Part shown: piece after piece, positions 15,944-24,590 of the stretch
Layout: every line of letters starts with the position of its first letter
How positions within the stretch are numbered: the stretch's first letter is position 1
From: Methanobacteriota archaeon
Lineage (GTDB): Archaea; Halobacteriota; Methanomicrobia; Methanomicrobiales; Methanoculleaceae
Length of the DNA stretch: 42,867 nt
NCBI GenBank assembly: GCA_030446015.1
Contig: JASUSO010000012.1
Location: 1 to 42,867, forward strand
Direction of reading: 5' to 3'
Notes under the pieces: generated by a model
The model's input: the letters and a program-made list of their open reading frames with translations, nothing else
The model's database searches: none
Told to the model about the DNA's origin: nothing
Made by a program: the position numbers and the translations under genes

Positions 15944-18325
15944 ATGTTCACGTTTTTTTCAGACATGAAGGTCGGGACGAAGATCCTCGTCATCTGTTTA
16001 TTTCTGGCGATCATCCCGACGCTGATGCTCGGCATAGTGGCGTATACCAGCTCGAGCGGTGTGATCAACGACCAGATCGAGACGCTGCTTGAGACGCAGG
16101 TGCACGACGCACGGGGATGGACCAACGACGTCTACAAACTCACGCGCAATAAGGTGAACAGCGACCTCAACGTCCTTCGTGAGAACTTCTACGCCCGCGG
16201 CACTCCCGAGGTCATCGACGGGAAACTGGCCCTGGTGGACGGCACCGGCGAGCCGTACATCATCAACGACAACTTCGAGATCGTCGACCAGGTGCAGTCC
16301 CTGGTCGGCGGCGCGGCGACGGTCTTCCAGGTCTACGACGACCACGCCGTCAGGATCTCGACAAACGTCATCGGAAACGACGGGACAAGGGCGGTCGGGA
16401 CCGAGTTGACCCAGAACGTCTACGACGTCGTGGTGAACCAGGGGGAGACCTACTATGGGAGCAGGGACCTCTTCGGCAAGCGCTACGTCACCGCATACGA
16501 ACCGATAAAGGACAGCCGCGGAAAGATCGTCGGGGTTCTCTTCGTCGGAACGGAGGAGCAGGAGACGGTCGACGTCGTCAAGTCGAGCCTGAAAGAGACG
16601 GTCATCGGCAAGAACGGCTATATGTTCGTCGTCGACAGCAACGGCCAGCTGCTCGTGCACCCATCCCGGGAAGGGGAGAACACGGCCGACGAGGAGTACA
16701 TCCAGGAGATGATCAGGAACAAGGTCGGGGTCATCCGCCACCAGATCGACGGCACCGATATCATCGACGCCTACACCTACTACGAACCGCTCGACTGGTA
16801 CATCGTCTCGCGTGCCGAACTCTCCGACTTCACCGGGCCGATTGACACCATCAGGAACACCATCATCGTCGTCGTCCTGGCATCCATCGCCATCGGCGTC
16901 GCCATCTCCATCCTCTTCGGCCGCTCGATCTCCGACCCCCTGCAGCAGGTCGTGCTGATGCTCAAAGAGCTCCGCAACGGACACCTCTCAGCCCGGCTCA
17001 ACATCAGGCGGCAGGACGAGATCGGGGTCATGGCCAGAACGATGGACGAGTTCGCCGGCGACCTCCAGACGAACGTCGTCGGGAACCTCCAAAAGATCGC
17101 TCTCGGCGAGTACGTCCAGGAGTTCCCGGTCGCCGACGAGGGCGACGAGATCCGCCCCGCGCTCGCGATGATGGTCCAGTCGCTCGACCACCTCCACAAA
17201 GAGACGCTCAAACTCACCGACGCCGCCCGTGCGGGCGATCTCTCCATCCGCGGCGATGAGAAGGCGTTCCGCGGCGGCTACCGGATGATCATCGCCGGGT
17301 TCAACAAGACCCTCGAGTCGATCACCGAGCCGGTGAACGAGGCGATGCGGCTTGCGCGGTTCTACGCTTCCGGCGACTTCACCGCCCGGTTCGACGAGAA
17401 TATCCCGGTTGCCGGGGAGTTCGTCGCCTACCGCGACGCCCTCAACACCATCGGGATCGAACTCTCGCGGCTGATGAAACTGATCAGCGAGGAGCTCTAC
17501 GAGGGCGTCTCGGTCCTCTCGCTCGCCTCAAACGAGATCCTGGCGGTCACGAGCCAGCTCGCCGCGGCCAGTTCCCAGACCGCGGCAACGGTGAACGAGA
17601 CGTCGGACTCGGTCGAGAGCGTCAGGAAGAAGACCGAACTCGTGAACCAGAAGACGAAGGAAGTCTCCGAGAAGGCGATACGGGCGCTGGAGGTCTCGAA
17701 AGGTGGGCAGAAGTCCGTGCGCGAGACGCTTGAAGGTATGATCCAGATCCAGCGGCAGATGGATATCGTCCGGATGAACGTCATCCGGCTCTCCGAACAG
17801 AGCCAGGCCGTCGGGGAGATCATCGCGACCGTGAACGACATCTCTGAGCAGTCCAACCTGCTCGCGGTGAACGCCTCCATCGAGGCCGCAAAGGCCGGAG
17901 AGTTCGGGAAAGGGTTTGCCGTCGTCGCAAACGAGATCCATAACCTTGCCGAGCAGTCGAAGAAAGCGACCTCGAACATCCGGGCAATCCTCACCGATAT
18001 CCAGCAGGGCATCTCCTCGACCGCGGCCTCGACCGAACAGGGTATCCGGTCCGTTGCAAATGCGGCCCAGCTGACGAGCAACGCGCAGGAGGTCATCGAG
18101 GTGCTCGCCCAGTCGATCGCAGACACCTCGCAGGAGGTTATCGAGATCGCCGCCTCGATCCAGACGCAGGCCTCGGGAATCGACCAGATCTCGCGTGCGA
18201 TGGAGAACATCCGGGACGCGGCGCAGAAGAACCTCGAGACCACCCATAAGGTGGAGAAGACCGCCGAGGACCTGCACGAACTCGGTGCCCGCCTAAAGAG
18301 GATCACCCAGCAGTACCGGGTCTAA
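15944..18325 (+). CDS. Methyl-accepting chemotaxis protein with Cache sensor
   Basis: The transmembrane receptor has 793 residues. Helix 1 (about residues 13-33) and helix 2 (about 305-325, [21 protein letters not shown]) flank an extracellular sensor. That sensor has a Cache_3/Cache_2-like part with [18 protein letters not shown] and a second one with [24 protein letters not shown] domain follows ([14 protein letters not shown]), then extended HAMP-like helices, then the signalling hairpin with tip region [17 protein letters not shown] and [12 protein letters not shown] chose ATG 15944 ([13 protein letters not shown]) because GGGAG lies 4 bases upstream; the frame is open 17 codons further. 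It would relay an extracellular signal to the CheA hybrid encoded 10 bases downstream. Confidence 0.92.
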   Translation: MFTFFSDMKVGTKILVICLFLAIIPTLMLGIVAYTSSSGVINDQIETLLETQVHDARGWTNDVYKLTRNKVNSDLNVLRENFYARGTPEVIDGKLALVDGTGEPYIINDNFEIVDQVQSLVGGAATVFQVYDDHAVRISTNVIGNDGTRAVGTELTQNVYDVVVNQGETYYGSRDLFGKRYVTAYEPIKDSRGKIVGVLFVGTEEQETVDVVKSSLKETVIGKNGYMFVVDSNGQLLVHPSREGENTADEEYIQEMIRNKVGVIRHQIDGTDIIDAYTYYEPLDWYIVSRAELSDFTGPIDTIRNTIIVVVLASIAIGVAISILFGRSISDPLQQVVLMLKELRNGHLSARLNIRRQDEIGVMARTMDEFAGDLQTNVVGNLQKIALGEYVQEFPVADEGDEIRPALAMMVQSLDHLHKETLKLTDAARAGDLSIRGDEKAFRGGYRMIIAGFNKTLESITEPVNEAMRLARFYASGDFTARFDENIPVAGEFVAYRDALNTIGIELSRLMKLISEELYEGVSVLSLASNEILAVTSQLAAASSQTAATVNETSDSVESVRKKTELVNQKTKEVSEKAIRALEVSKGGQKSVRETLEGMIQIQRQMDIVRMNVIRLSEQSQAVGEIIATVNDISEQSNLLAVNASIEAAKAGEFGKGFAVVANEIHNLAEQSKKATSNIRAILTDIQQGISSTAASTEQGIRSVANAAQLTSNAQEVIEVLAQSIADTSQEVIEIAASIQTQASGIDQISRAMENIRDAAQKNLETTHKVEKTAEDLHELGARLKRITQQYRV

Positions 18326-18335
18326 CACGACTGCC

Positions 18336-20630
18336 ATGGCCGGATCGGACGACGTATTTCACGCCCGTCTCCTCGAGACGTTCCGCGAGGAGGCGGACGG
18401 GTACCTTGAAACAATCACCGAGGGGCTGATCGCGCTCGAGAGAACCGGGCCGACACCCGAACTGGTCGAGCGGGTGTACCGGACGGTCCACAGCCTGAAA
18501 GGAGCATCGCGGGCGGTCAACCTCCGGGAGATCGAGTCCGTCTGCCAGAACCTCGAGACCGTCTTCTCCCTCCTGAAGCGGGGCGAGTACGTCCCGGATG
18601 CGGACGGCTTCGACCTCTTCCACCGGACAGTCGCGGTCATCAGGAGCCTTCTTCGGGAGGAGAGACCCGAGACCTCGCCGGCGGAGATCAACGGGGCGCT
18701 CCGGGCCATCCCCGGCGGGAAGGAGGCGGCCCGGAGCAGCGCTCCGCAAGGCCGCCGGAACGAACCTGATCCGGCCGCACAGAACCAGATCCCCGGAACA
18801 TGGGGCGGTTATAGCAGCGGCGAGCAGAGAGCCGACCGGGGCACGGTCCGGATTGCCGCCCACAAACTCGAGAAACTCACCGCCGGAGCCGACAGCCTCC
18901 TCACGACACGACTCTTCATCACGCAGAGGATACGCGAGCTCGAGGAGATGATGACGCGCTTCTCCCTCTGGCAGTGGAACCACTCCCAGGCGTTCAACGA
19001 CCTGCAGATGATCCGCAGGAAGGCCTTCGGGGAAGAGAGGGCGGCGATTCCTTCCGATCTCGTCCTGCCGCTCCAGCGGGCGGTCGAGTTCCTGGAGTAC
19101 AACCGCGAGTTCGTGACCAACCTCCAGCACGATCTCGCCACGCACCTGCGTTTCATGGAGATCGACCGGTCGACGCTCGAGACGAGCACCTCCGAGATCT
19201 CCGCCCTCGTCCACGACGCCGCGCTGCTCCCGGCTTCAGCCATACTCACCCCGTTCTCCGCGTTCGTGAGAGAGTTCTCCCGCTCCTCGGGAAAGTCGGT
19301 CGACCTCACGATCGAGGGAGGAGAGATCGAGGTCGACCGACGTATCCTCGATGCGTTGAAAGACCCCATCATGCACCTCATACGAAACAGCATCGATCAC
19401 GGCATCGAGAGCCCACAGGTCCGGATAGCCCGGCAGAAGCCGGCCACCGGCTCCGTGCGGATCCGGGTCTTCCCCCGCTCGGGAAGCAGGGTCGGCATCG
19501 AGGTGGCCGACGACGGCGTCGGCATCGACGGCAACGCAATCCGGAGAACCGCCGTCGAGAATGGGGTGATCACGGCGGAAGAGGACGCAAGCCTCACGGA
19601 CAGCGAGGCGATCTGGCTCATCTTCCGCTCGGGGATGACCACGAGCCGGATCGTCACCGATCTCTCCGGGAGGGGGCTTGGGCTTGCCATCGTGGAAGAC
19701 ACCGTCTCCCGTCTCGGAGGGGAGGTGACGATCTCCTCGACCGTCGGCAAAGGGACGGCGATCACCCTGACCGTCCCGGTGAGCATGGCCACCCTCCGCG
19801 GGCTGCTCGTCCGCTCCGAACGGCAGATATACGTTCTCCCGATGCAGCAGGTGAAGCAGGTCCTCCGGGTTCGCCCGGATACCCTGACCGCTTCCAAAGG
19901 CCGGGCGACGATCCAGTTCTCGGGCGAGACGATCGAGGTCATCCGGCTCACCGACGCCCTGGGCATCCCCCCGACCGGCCCCGTAGCGGAGGAGGACCGG
20001 CCGAGGCCGCTCGTCATCATCGCATACGGGGCCGGACAGATCGCTTGTATGGTCGACGAGGTGATCCGGGTGCAGGAGATCGTCGTCCGGCCGCTCGGCA
20101 GCCAGCTCGTCTCCGTGCGGAGGATCGACGGGGCGGTGATCCTCGGGGACGGGCGCCTGGCGCTGGTGCTCGATCCCCTCGAACTGATCCAGGACGCGAT
20201 GCAGGCGGAGCGGTCGGCATCGGCATCCACGCTCCCCAGGGGAGTAGAGCGCCGGGTCATGGTCGTCGAAGACTCGGTTACGTCGCGTGCCATGCTGCAG
20301 GCGATACTTGAAGGGGCCGGATATCAGGTAGAGACCGCCGTCAACGGGATCGACGCATTCGCAAGGCTTAAGCAGCATGAGTTTGATATGGTCGTTTCAG
20401 ATGTCGATATGCCCCGGATGAACGGTTTTACGCTCACCGAGAAGATCCGGGCCGCAGGTGGACGTCTTGCCGGGATCCGGGTGGTGCTGGTCACTTCGCT
20501 CGACTCGCCCGAAGACCGGGAACGGGGAAAGGCGGTCGGAGCGGATGGATATATTGTCAAGAAGAACTTTGAGGCGGAAGAGTTTCTCAGGATTGTCCGC
20601 CACCTGATGCACCGCCGCGAGGGGGAGTGA
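18336..20630 (+). CDS. CheA-type histidine kinase fused to a receiver domain
   Basis: The 764-residue hybrid has, in order, a phosphotransfer (HPt) domain with the phosphorylated His52 in TVHSLKGAS; a helical dimer region (about 165-300); a CheA-type ATPase with N-box MHLIRNSIDHGIE, DDGVGID and GRGLGLAIVEDTV; a CheW-like regulatory domain (about 485-620); and a C-terminal receiver with acceptor Asp in VVSDVDMPRMNG. Fusion of CheA to a receiver is seen in chemosensory systems that control things other than flagella, such as Wsp and Frz. The stop is followed by the REC-kinase gene after 13 bases. No cheY, cheB or cheR is next to it, so its receiver may act as a phosphate sink or pass the signal to the kinases that follow. 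Confidence 0.92.
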   Translation: MAGSDDVFHARLLETFREEADGYLETITEGLIALERTGPTPELVERVYRTVHSLKGASRAVNLREIESVCQNLETVFSLLKRGEYVPDADGFDLFHRTVAVIRSLLREERPETSPAEINGALRAIPGGKEAARSSAPQGRRNEPDPAAQNQIPGTWGGYSSGEQRADRGTVRIAAHKLEKLTAGADSLLTTRLFITQRIRELEEMMTRFSLWQWNHSQAFNDLQMIRRKAFGEERAAIPSDLVLPLQRAVEFLEYNREFVTNLQHDLATHLRFMEIDRSTLETSTSEISALVHDAALLPASAILTPFSAFVREFSRSSGKSVDLTIEGGEIEVDRRILDALKDPIMHLIRNSIDHGIESPQVRIARQKPATGSVRIRVFPRSGSRVGIEVADDGVGIDGNAIRRTAVENGVITAEEDASLTDSEAIWLIFRSGMTTSRIVTDLSGRGLGLAIVEDTVSRLGGEVTISSTVGKGTAITLTVPVSMATLRGLLVRSERQIYVLPMQQVKQVLRVRPDTLTASKGRATIQFSGETIEVIRLTDALGIPPTGPVAEEDRPRPLVIIAYGAGQIACMVDEVIRVQEIVVRPLGSQLVSVRRIDGAVILGDGRLALVLDPLELIQDAMQAERSASASTLPRGVERRVMVVEDSVTSRAMLQAILEGAGYQVETAVNGIDAFARLKQHEFDMVVSDVDMPRMNGFTLTEKIRAAGGRLAGIRVVLVTSLDSPEDRERGKAVGADGYIVKKNFEAEEFLRIVRHLMHRREGE

Positions 20631-20643
20631 GAGGAGCGATACC

Positions 20644-21966
20644 ATGGAAGGGAAGCATGAAGGAAGAACGAGGATGAGCGTTCTGGTGGTCGAAGACAGC
20701 AGGACGCAGGCCGAGTTCATCCGCTACGTTCTTGAGACGGAAGGATACGACGTCACTCTGGCCGCCGACGGCATCGAGGCGATGCGGCGGATGGAGGTCA
20801 ATATACCCGATATCGTCCTGACCGACATCATGATGCCCGGAATGGACGGGTACGAACTCTGCCGCCGGATCAAGCAGCAGAACCCGAATACCCCCGTCAT
20901 CCTGGTCACCAGCCTCTTCGATCCCGCCGACGTGCTGAAAGGGCTTGCCTCGGGGGCGGACAGTTTCATCGTCAAACCCGTCGACCCGGGGCACGTCCGT
21001 TCCCAGATCGAGGCCGTCATGCGAGTGCGGGAGATCTCCGAACCGAAGGAGTCTCCCGCCGAACTGGAGATCCCCTTTGCCGGCAGCACCTATACCATCA
21101 CCGCAGGACGGCTCAAGATCTTAAACACCCTCCTCTCGACGTATACCATCGCGGTGACGAAGAACACCGAACTCCAGGAGGCGCAGGAGCAGCTGCACTC
21201 CTTAAACGAACAACTCCAGGAGGCCGTCGCGGATCTCTCGCGCAGCAACGAGAGTCTTGCCGCCGAGAACCAGGAGCGGCGGCGCGTGGAAAAAGCGCTC
21301 GCGGACGCCAACCGAAAACTCCAGCTCATGGCAAGCATCACCCGCCACGACCTCCTAAACCAGCTCTCGGCGCTCTGGGGGTATCTCGACCTCGCCCAGG
21401 TGCTGCGCGAACGGGATCCGGCGAGCGCGTGGCGTCACGTCGAGAGCGCTGCCGAGATGGTGAACCGGCTCAACAACACCGTCCGGTTTACGGCCGAATA
21501 CCAGAAGGTGGGGGCGACGGCCCCAACCTGGCAGGAGATCAGGACGCTCGTGGAGCGGTCGCAGAAATACGTCTCAATGGGCAAGGTCGTTCTTGAGAAC
21601 GCCGTTCCGGCGGGGGTGGAGATCTTCGCCGACCCGCTCATCGAGAAGGTCTTCTCGAACCTCATCGAGAACGCTCTCCGCTACGGGGAGACGGTCACCA
21701 CCATCACCTTCAGCCTCAAGCAGGACGCAGAGGGATACATCCTCATCTGCGAGGACGACGGGGTCGGGATTTCCGCCGACGAGAAGGAGAAGATCTTTAC
21801 CTACGCGCACGGCATGAACACCGGGCTCGGCCTCTTCCTCGCACGGGAGATCCTGGCCATCACCGGGATCTCCATCCAGGAGACGGGGGTCCCGGGGAGT
21901 GGAGCACGGTTCGAGATCCTCTGCCCGGCCAGGGTGATCCGCGCTCCCGACCGGCAGACTGAATGA
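20644..21966 (+). CDS. Receiver-histidine kinase hybrid
   Basis: The protein has 440 residues. The receiver domain (about residues 12-130) has acceptor Asp61 in IVLTDIMMPGMDG and the Lys in FIVKPVD. A long coiled coil (about 165-225) follows, rich in Leu, Gln and Glu, then a histidine-kinase core with H-box SITRHDLLNQL (His235), N-box SNLIENALRYG, DDGVGIS and GLGLFLAREIL. It is cytoplasmic, with no membrane helix. GAGGAG lies about 7 bases before the ATG. Being 13 bases after the CheA hybrid, it is a likely receiver of its phosphate. This kinase-to-kinase design is common in methanogens, and the final output protein is not in the window. Confidence 0.9.
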   Translation: MEGKHEGRTRMSVLVVEDSRTQAEFIRYVLETEGYDVTLAADGIEAMRRMEVNIPDIVLTDIMMPGMDGYELCRRIKQQNPNTPVILVTSLFDPADVLKGLASGADSFIVKPVDPGHVRSQIEAVMRVREISEPKESPAELEIPFAGSTYTITAGRLKILNTLLSTYTIAVTKNTELQEAQEQLHSLNEQLQEAVADLSRSNESLAAENQERRRVEKALADANRKLQLMASITRHDLLNQLSALWGYLDLAQVLRERDPASAWRHVESAAEMVNRLNNTVRFTAEYQKVGATAPTWQEIRTLVERSQKYVSMGKVVLENAVPAGVEIFADPLIEKVFSNLIENALRYGETVTTITFSLKQDAEGYILICEDDGVGISADEKEKIFTYAHGMNTGLGLFLAREILAITGISIQETGVPGSGARFEILCPARVIRAPDRQTE

Positions 21967-21994
21967 ACCGAGACGATACCCGCAGGCATCCCCC

Positions 21995-23398
21995 ATGAAC
22001 ATCACCGAGATTCAGACCGCATTCGTCACCGATACGCGCCGCATCGCGATCATTGCCGGACTGACCGTGCTGAGCCTCGGCGCAAGCCTGCTCGCCATGG
22101 TCCTCGGCGCACCCGAGAGCCTTCTTCCTCTCCCCACCCTCCCGCTCACCATCCCGATCATCCTCGCGGGTTACTGGTACCCGCGGCGGGGCATCCTCTT
22201 CGCCGCCTGCGTTGCGCTCCTCTACGCCGTCACGACCTACATCCTCTCCCCGCCGGACCCCCTGCTCGCGTATACCATCCTCCCCCGGGCGATCCTCCTC
22301 GTCCTCATCGGCGGCGTGGTCGCGTTCCTCGCGACCAGACTCCGTGAGTCCGAGCAGCAGATGAACCAGATCATCGAGTTCCTGCCCGATGCGACCTTCG
22401 CCATCGACCGCGAGGGGAAGGTCATCGCCTGGAACCGCGCGATCGAGGAGATGACCGGGGTGAGGAAAGAGGCCATGCTCGGCCGGGGGGGGTACGCGCA
22501 CGCGGTGCCGTTCTATGGCGAGGCGCGGCCGCTGCTTGCGGACCGGATCCTCCAGGGCGATCCCGAGGAAGGCTACCCGGCGGTCAGGCGAAGCGGCGAC
22601 GTCCTCGTCGCGGAGGTCTACACCCCCCACCTCAGGAACGGGCGGGGGGCGCATATCAGGTTCACGGCGACCGCGCTTCTCGACCGGAGCGGACGGGTCA
22701 CCGGGGCGATTGAGTCCATCCGGGACGTCACCGACGAGGTGATGACGGCGGCGGCACTGCAGAACGCCGGCCGCCAGCTCAACATCCTCACGGGGATCCT
22801 GCGCACCGACCTCGCGAACCGGCTTGCGGTCCTCTACGGGCACCTCTCGGTGGGCGCAATGAAGTTCGACGACCCCGAGATACTCTCCTTCATCGACGAC
22901 TTGAGCGATGCCGCAAATGGGATCCGCCGGCAGCTTGAGATCTCCCGCGAGTTCCGCGACATCGGGACATCCCCGCCGGCATGGATCCCCGTGCAGCAGG
23001 CCGTCAGGAAGGCTGCCGCCACCCTCTCCTTCGGGAATGTCTCCTTTGAGGCGTGGACAGAACGGCTCGAGATCTTCGCCGACCCCCACCTCGCGACGGT
23101 CTTTACCCACCTCTTTGAGAACGCTCTTGCCCCGGCGGTGAAGGCGGAGAGGATCGTCGTCACCTACCAGGTGCGCCCGGAGGGGTGCGCCATCATCGTC
23201 GAGGACGATGGAACCGGCATCCCCGACGCGGAGAAGGAAGGTCTTTTTGCGCAGAAGGCAGAGAGTTACGGGCATGGGCTCTTCCTCGCCCACGAGATAC
23301 TTGCCATCACCGGGATCACGATCCGCGAGACCGGAACGTTCGGGACCGGGGCGAGGTTCGAGATCCTGGTGCCGTCAGAGGGGTATAGGGTTGTCTGA
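21995..23398 (+). CDS. Membrane PAS sensor with degenerate histidine-kinase core
   Basis: The 467-residue protein has four predicted N-terminal membrane helices (about residues 17-110). A PAS domain (about 125-245) begins QMNQIIEFLPDATFAIDREGKV, and a histidine-kinase-like domain follows. The H-box reads GILRTDLANRL, aligning with ITRHDLLNQL of the upstream kinase; the phosphoacceptor His is replaced by Thr271. The ATP-binding boxes remain: HLFENAL, EDDGTGIPD and SYGHGLFLAHEIL. It therefore probably binds ATP and may pair with the upstream kinase, but should not phosphorylate itself on His at this position. It starts 28 bases after that kinase and ends the cassette. The C-terminal halves of both kinases are similar, so they likely arose by duplication. 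Confidence 0.85.
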   Translation: MNITEIQTAFVTDTRRIAIIAGLTVLSLGASLLAMVLGAPESLLPLPTLPLTIPIILAGYWYPRRGILFAACVALLYAVTTYILSPPDPLLAYTILPRAILLVLIGGVVAFLATRLRESEQQMNQIIEFLPDATFAIDREGKVIAWNRAIEEMTGVRKEAMLGRGGYAHAVPFYGEARPLLADRILQGDPEEGYPAVRRSGDVLVAEVYTPHLRNGRGAHIRFTATALLDRSGRVTGAIESIRDVTDEVMTAAALQNAGRQLNILTGILRTDLANRLAVLYGHLSVGAMKFDDPEILSFIDDLSDAANGIRRQLEISREFRDIGTSPPAWIPVQQAVRKAAATLSFGNVSFEAWTERLEIFADPHLATVFTHLFENALAPAVKAERIVVTYQVRPEGCAIIVEDDGTGIPDAEKEGLFAQKAESYGHGLFLAHEILAITGITIRETGTFGTGARFEILVPSEGYRVV

Positions 23399-23408
23399 GG
23401 TGAACGGT

Positions 23409-23894
23409 GTGATAACTGCTGCTGTCCTTCCGGGATCGGGCGCACGACCGATCGGAGTCCGGCCGGAGGTTCGTGAACTCTTAAGCGCGGAGTTCCCCGC
23501 CGCGGATGAGGTCTGGCGCGAGTACCACGGCACGACCGGCGATCCCGCACGGGACCGGATCTTCGCGGTCCTCCTTGCAGGGCGGATCGTCTCCCTCGCC
23601 CGGTGCAGGAGGCACCCCGACGGCCTGGAGGTCGACGGCGTCTTCACGCCCGAGGACTGCCGCGGCAGGGGGTATGCCCGCATGGCGATGAACGCCCTTG
23701 TCGTTGCCTGCCACAACGACGACCTCTACATGTACGCCGTCGAGAGCCTCGCCGGGTTTTACGCGGAGTTCGGGTTCGTCTCGATACCGGAACGCGACCT
23801 CCCCCCCGGAGTCCGGGAGCGCTACACCTGGGCTGCGGGGAACATGGAGGGCGCCGAGGTCCGGCCGATGTTTCGGAGAGCCGGGCTGTTCTAG
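23409..23894 (+). CDS. GNAT-family N-acetyltransferase
   Basis: The protein has about 161 residues with a GNAT fold: a middle strand DGLEVDGVFTPED, the acetyl-CoA loop CRGRGYARMAMNAL, then ALVVACHNDDLYMYAVESLAGFYAEFGF, the typical last strand and helix. It moves an acetyl group from acetyl-CoA to an unknown amine. I chose GTG 23409 because GAGGTGA (23397-23403), a very good ribosome-binding site, ends 5 bases before it. GTG 23400 and TTG 23391 are in-frame alternatives. The gene follows the kinase cassette with little gap and may be read with it. A repeat region lies directly after its stop. Confidence 0.78.
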   Translation: MITAAVLPGSGARPIGVRPEVRELLSAEFPAADEVWREYHGTTGDPARDRIFAVLLAGRIVSLARCRRHPDGLEVDGVFTPEDCRGRGYARMAMNALVVACHNDDLYMYAVESLAGFYAEFGFVSIPERDLPPGVRERYTWAAGNMEGAEVRPMFRRAGLF

Positions 23895-24278
23895 GCCCGT
23901 CGCCTCGCACCTGGCGGTGCTCACGCTCCGGATGTTCCGTCCGTCGCCTCTCGCACCTGGCGGTGCTCACGCTCCGGATGTTCCGTCCGTCGCCTCTCGC
24001 ACCTGGCGGTGCTCATGCTCCGTTCCTTTTGGAACGTCGCACTTCGCGTCTTCGCGTCTTCGCGCGAGGCTCACTTGAGTCTGCACTGAAATCTCACGCG
24101 AAGAACGACGCTCCCGCGGAGCGGAGTTGGAGCACCGAAGGTGCGACCCGCGAAGAACGCGAAAGGAAGTCGACGGGTTGACCTTTTGCGAACGACCTCT
24201 GCCATTTTAACGAAGTACTGAGACTGTATCGTTACCCCCGGCAAGTAATTCAAGTCACACCTGACGATGCTCAGGTAC
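23895..24278. repeat. Repeat cluster A: structured modules and 46-bp tandem repeat
   Basis: This 384-base gap carries no gene. On the minus strand three modules lie at 23905-23947, 23951-23993 and 23997-24041. They form a tandem array with an exact 46-bp period, shown by CTGGCGGTGCTCA at 23911, 23957 and 24003 (the last with T for C nearby). One module lies on the plus strand at 24104-24146 and a tail remnant on the minus strand at 24255-24273. Each full module reads (in its own direction) GCGAC, a hairpin of changing sequence, GGAG, then TGAGCACC-loop-GGTGCGA. Between the opposed modules is a 46-bp core (24058-24103) bounded by CTTCGCGCGAG and CTCACGCGAAG. Confidence 0.8.
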
Positions 24279-24515
24279 TCACGCCCCGCCGCCGCGCTCC
24301 TCGAAGTAGCGCAACGCCTCGGGAACCTGCTCCCTGATCGTCCGCAGGAAGTAATTCGTGAGGTCGGGATCGGCCACCAGGAACGAGTGCTGCATCGCCC
24401 GTTCGGTATCTTTGGTGAGCCCGCCTCGCTCGTCGATCTCCTCTTTTATGACATGGACGGCATCATCGACGTCCTGTTTGCTCTCCCACTTCAGCACCGA
24501 TATCGTTCTTGCCAT
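24279..24515 (-). CDS. Small conserved-looking acidic protein, function unknown
   Basis: The soluble, mostly helical protein has 78 residues, starting MARTISVLKWESKQDVDDAV and containing HVIKEEIDERGGLTKDTERAM, FLVADPDLTNYF and EALRYFEERGGGA. No domain is recognised. GAGGTGA lies 6 bases before the ATG, which supports real translation. It is on the same strand as the ZPR1-like gene upstream, but a T-run terminator and 75 bases separate them. A repeat-module remnant lies just past its stop. Confidence 0.7.
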   Translation of the reverse strand: MARTISVLKWESKQDVDDAVHVIKEEIDERGGLTKDTERAMQHSFLVADPDLTNYFLRTIREQVPEALRYFEERGGGA

Positions 24516-24581
24516 TGCTCTTCACCTCACGGCGCTGCCGTATGGGGGGAGGTTCTATTTCAGATTTGCCCCCCCGGGACG

Positions 24582-24588
24582 AAAAAAA
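24582..24588 (-). terminator. Oligo-T terminator after the SepF-ZPR1 unit
   Basis: Seven T in a row on the minus strand start 3 bases after the stop of the ZPR1-like gene. This is typical of archaeal intrinsic termination. Confidence 0.55.
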
Positions 24589-24590
24589 GG

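Noticed and set aside
23905-24041. CRISPR array
   Set aside because: The 46-bp period repeats the whole unit, with no unique spacers, and the repeats contain covarying hairpins instead. No cas genes are in the window.
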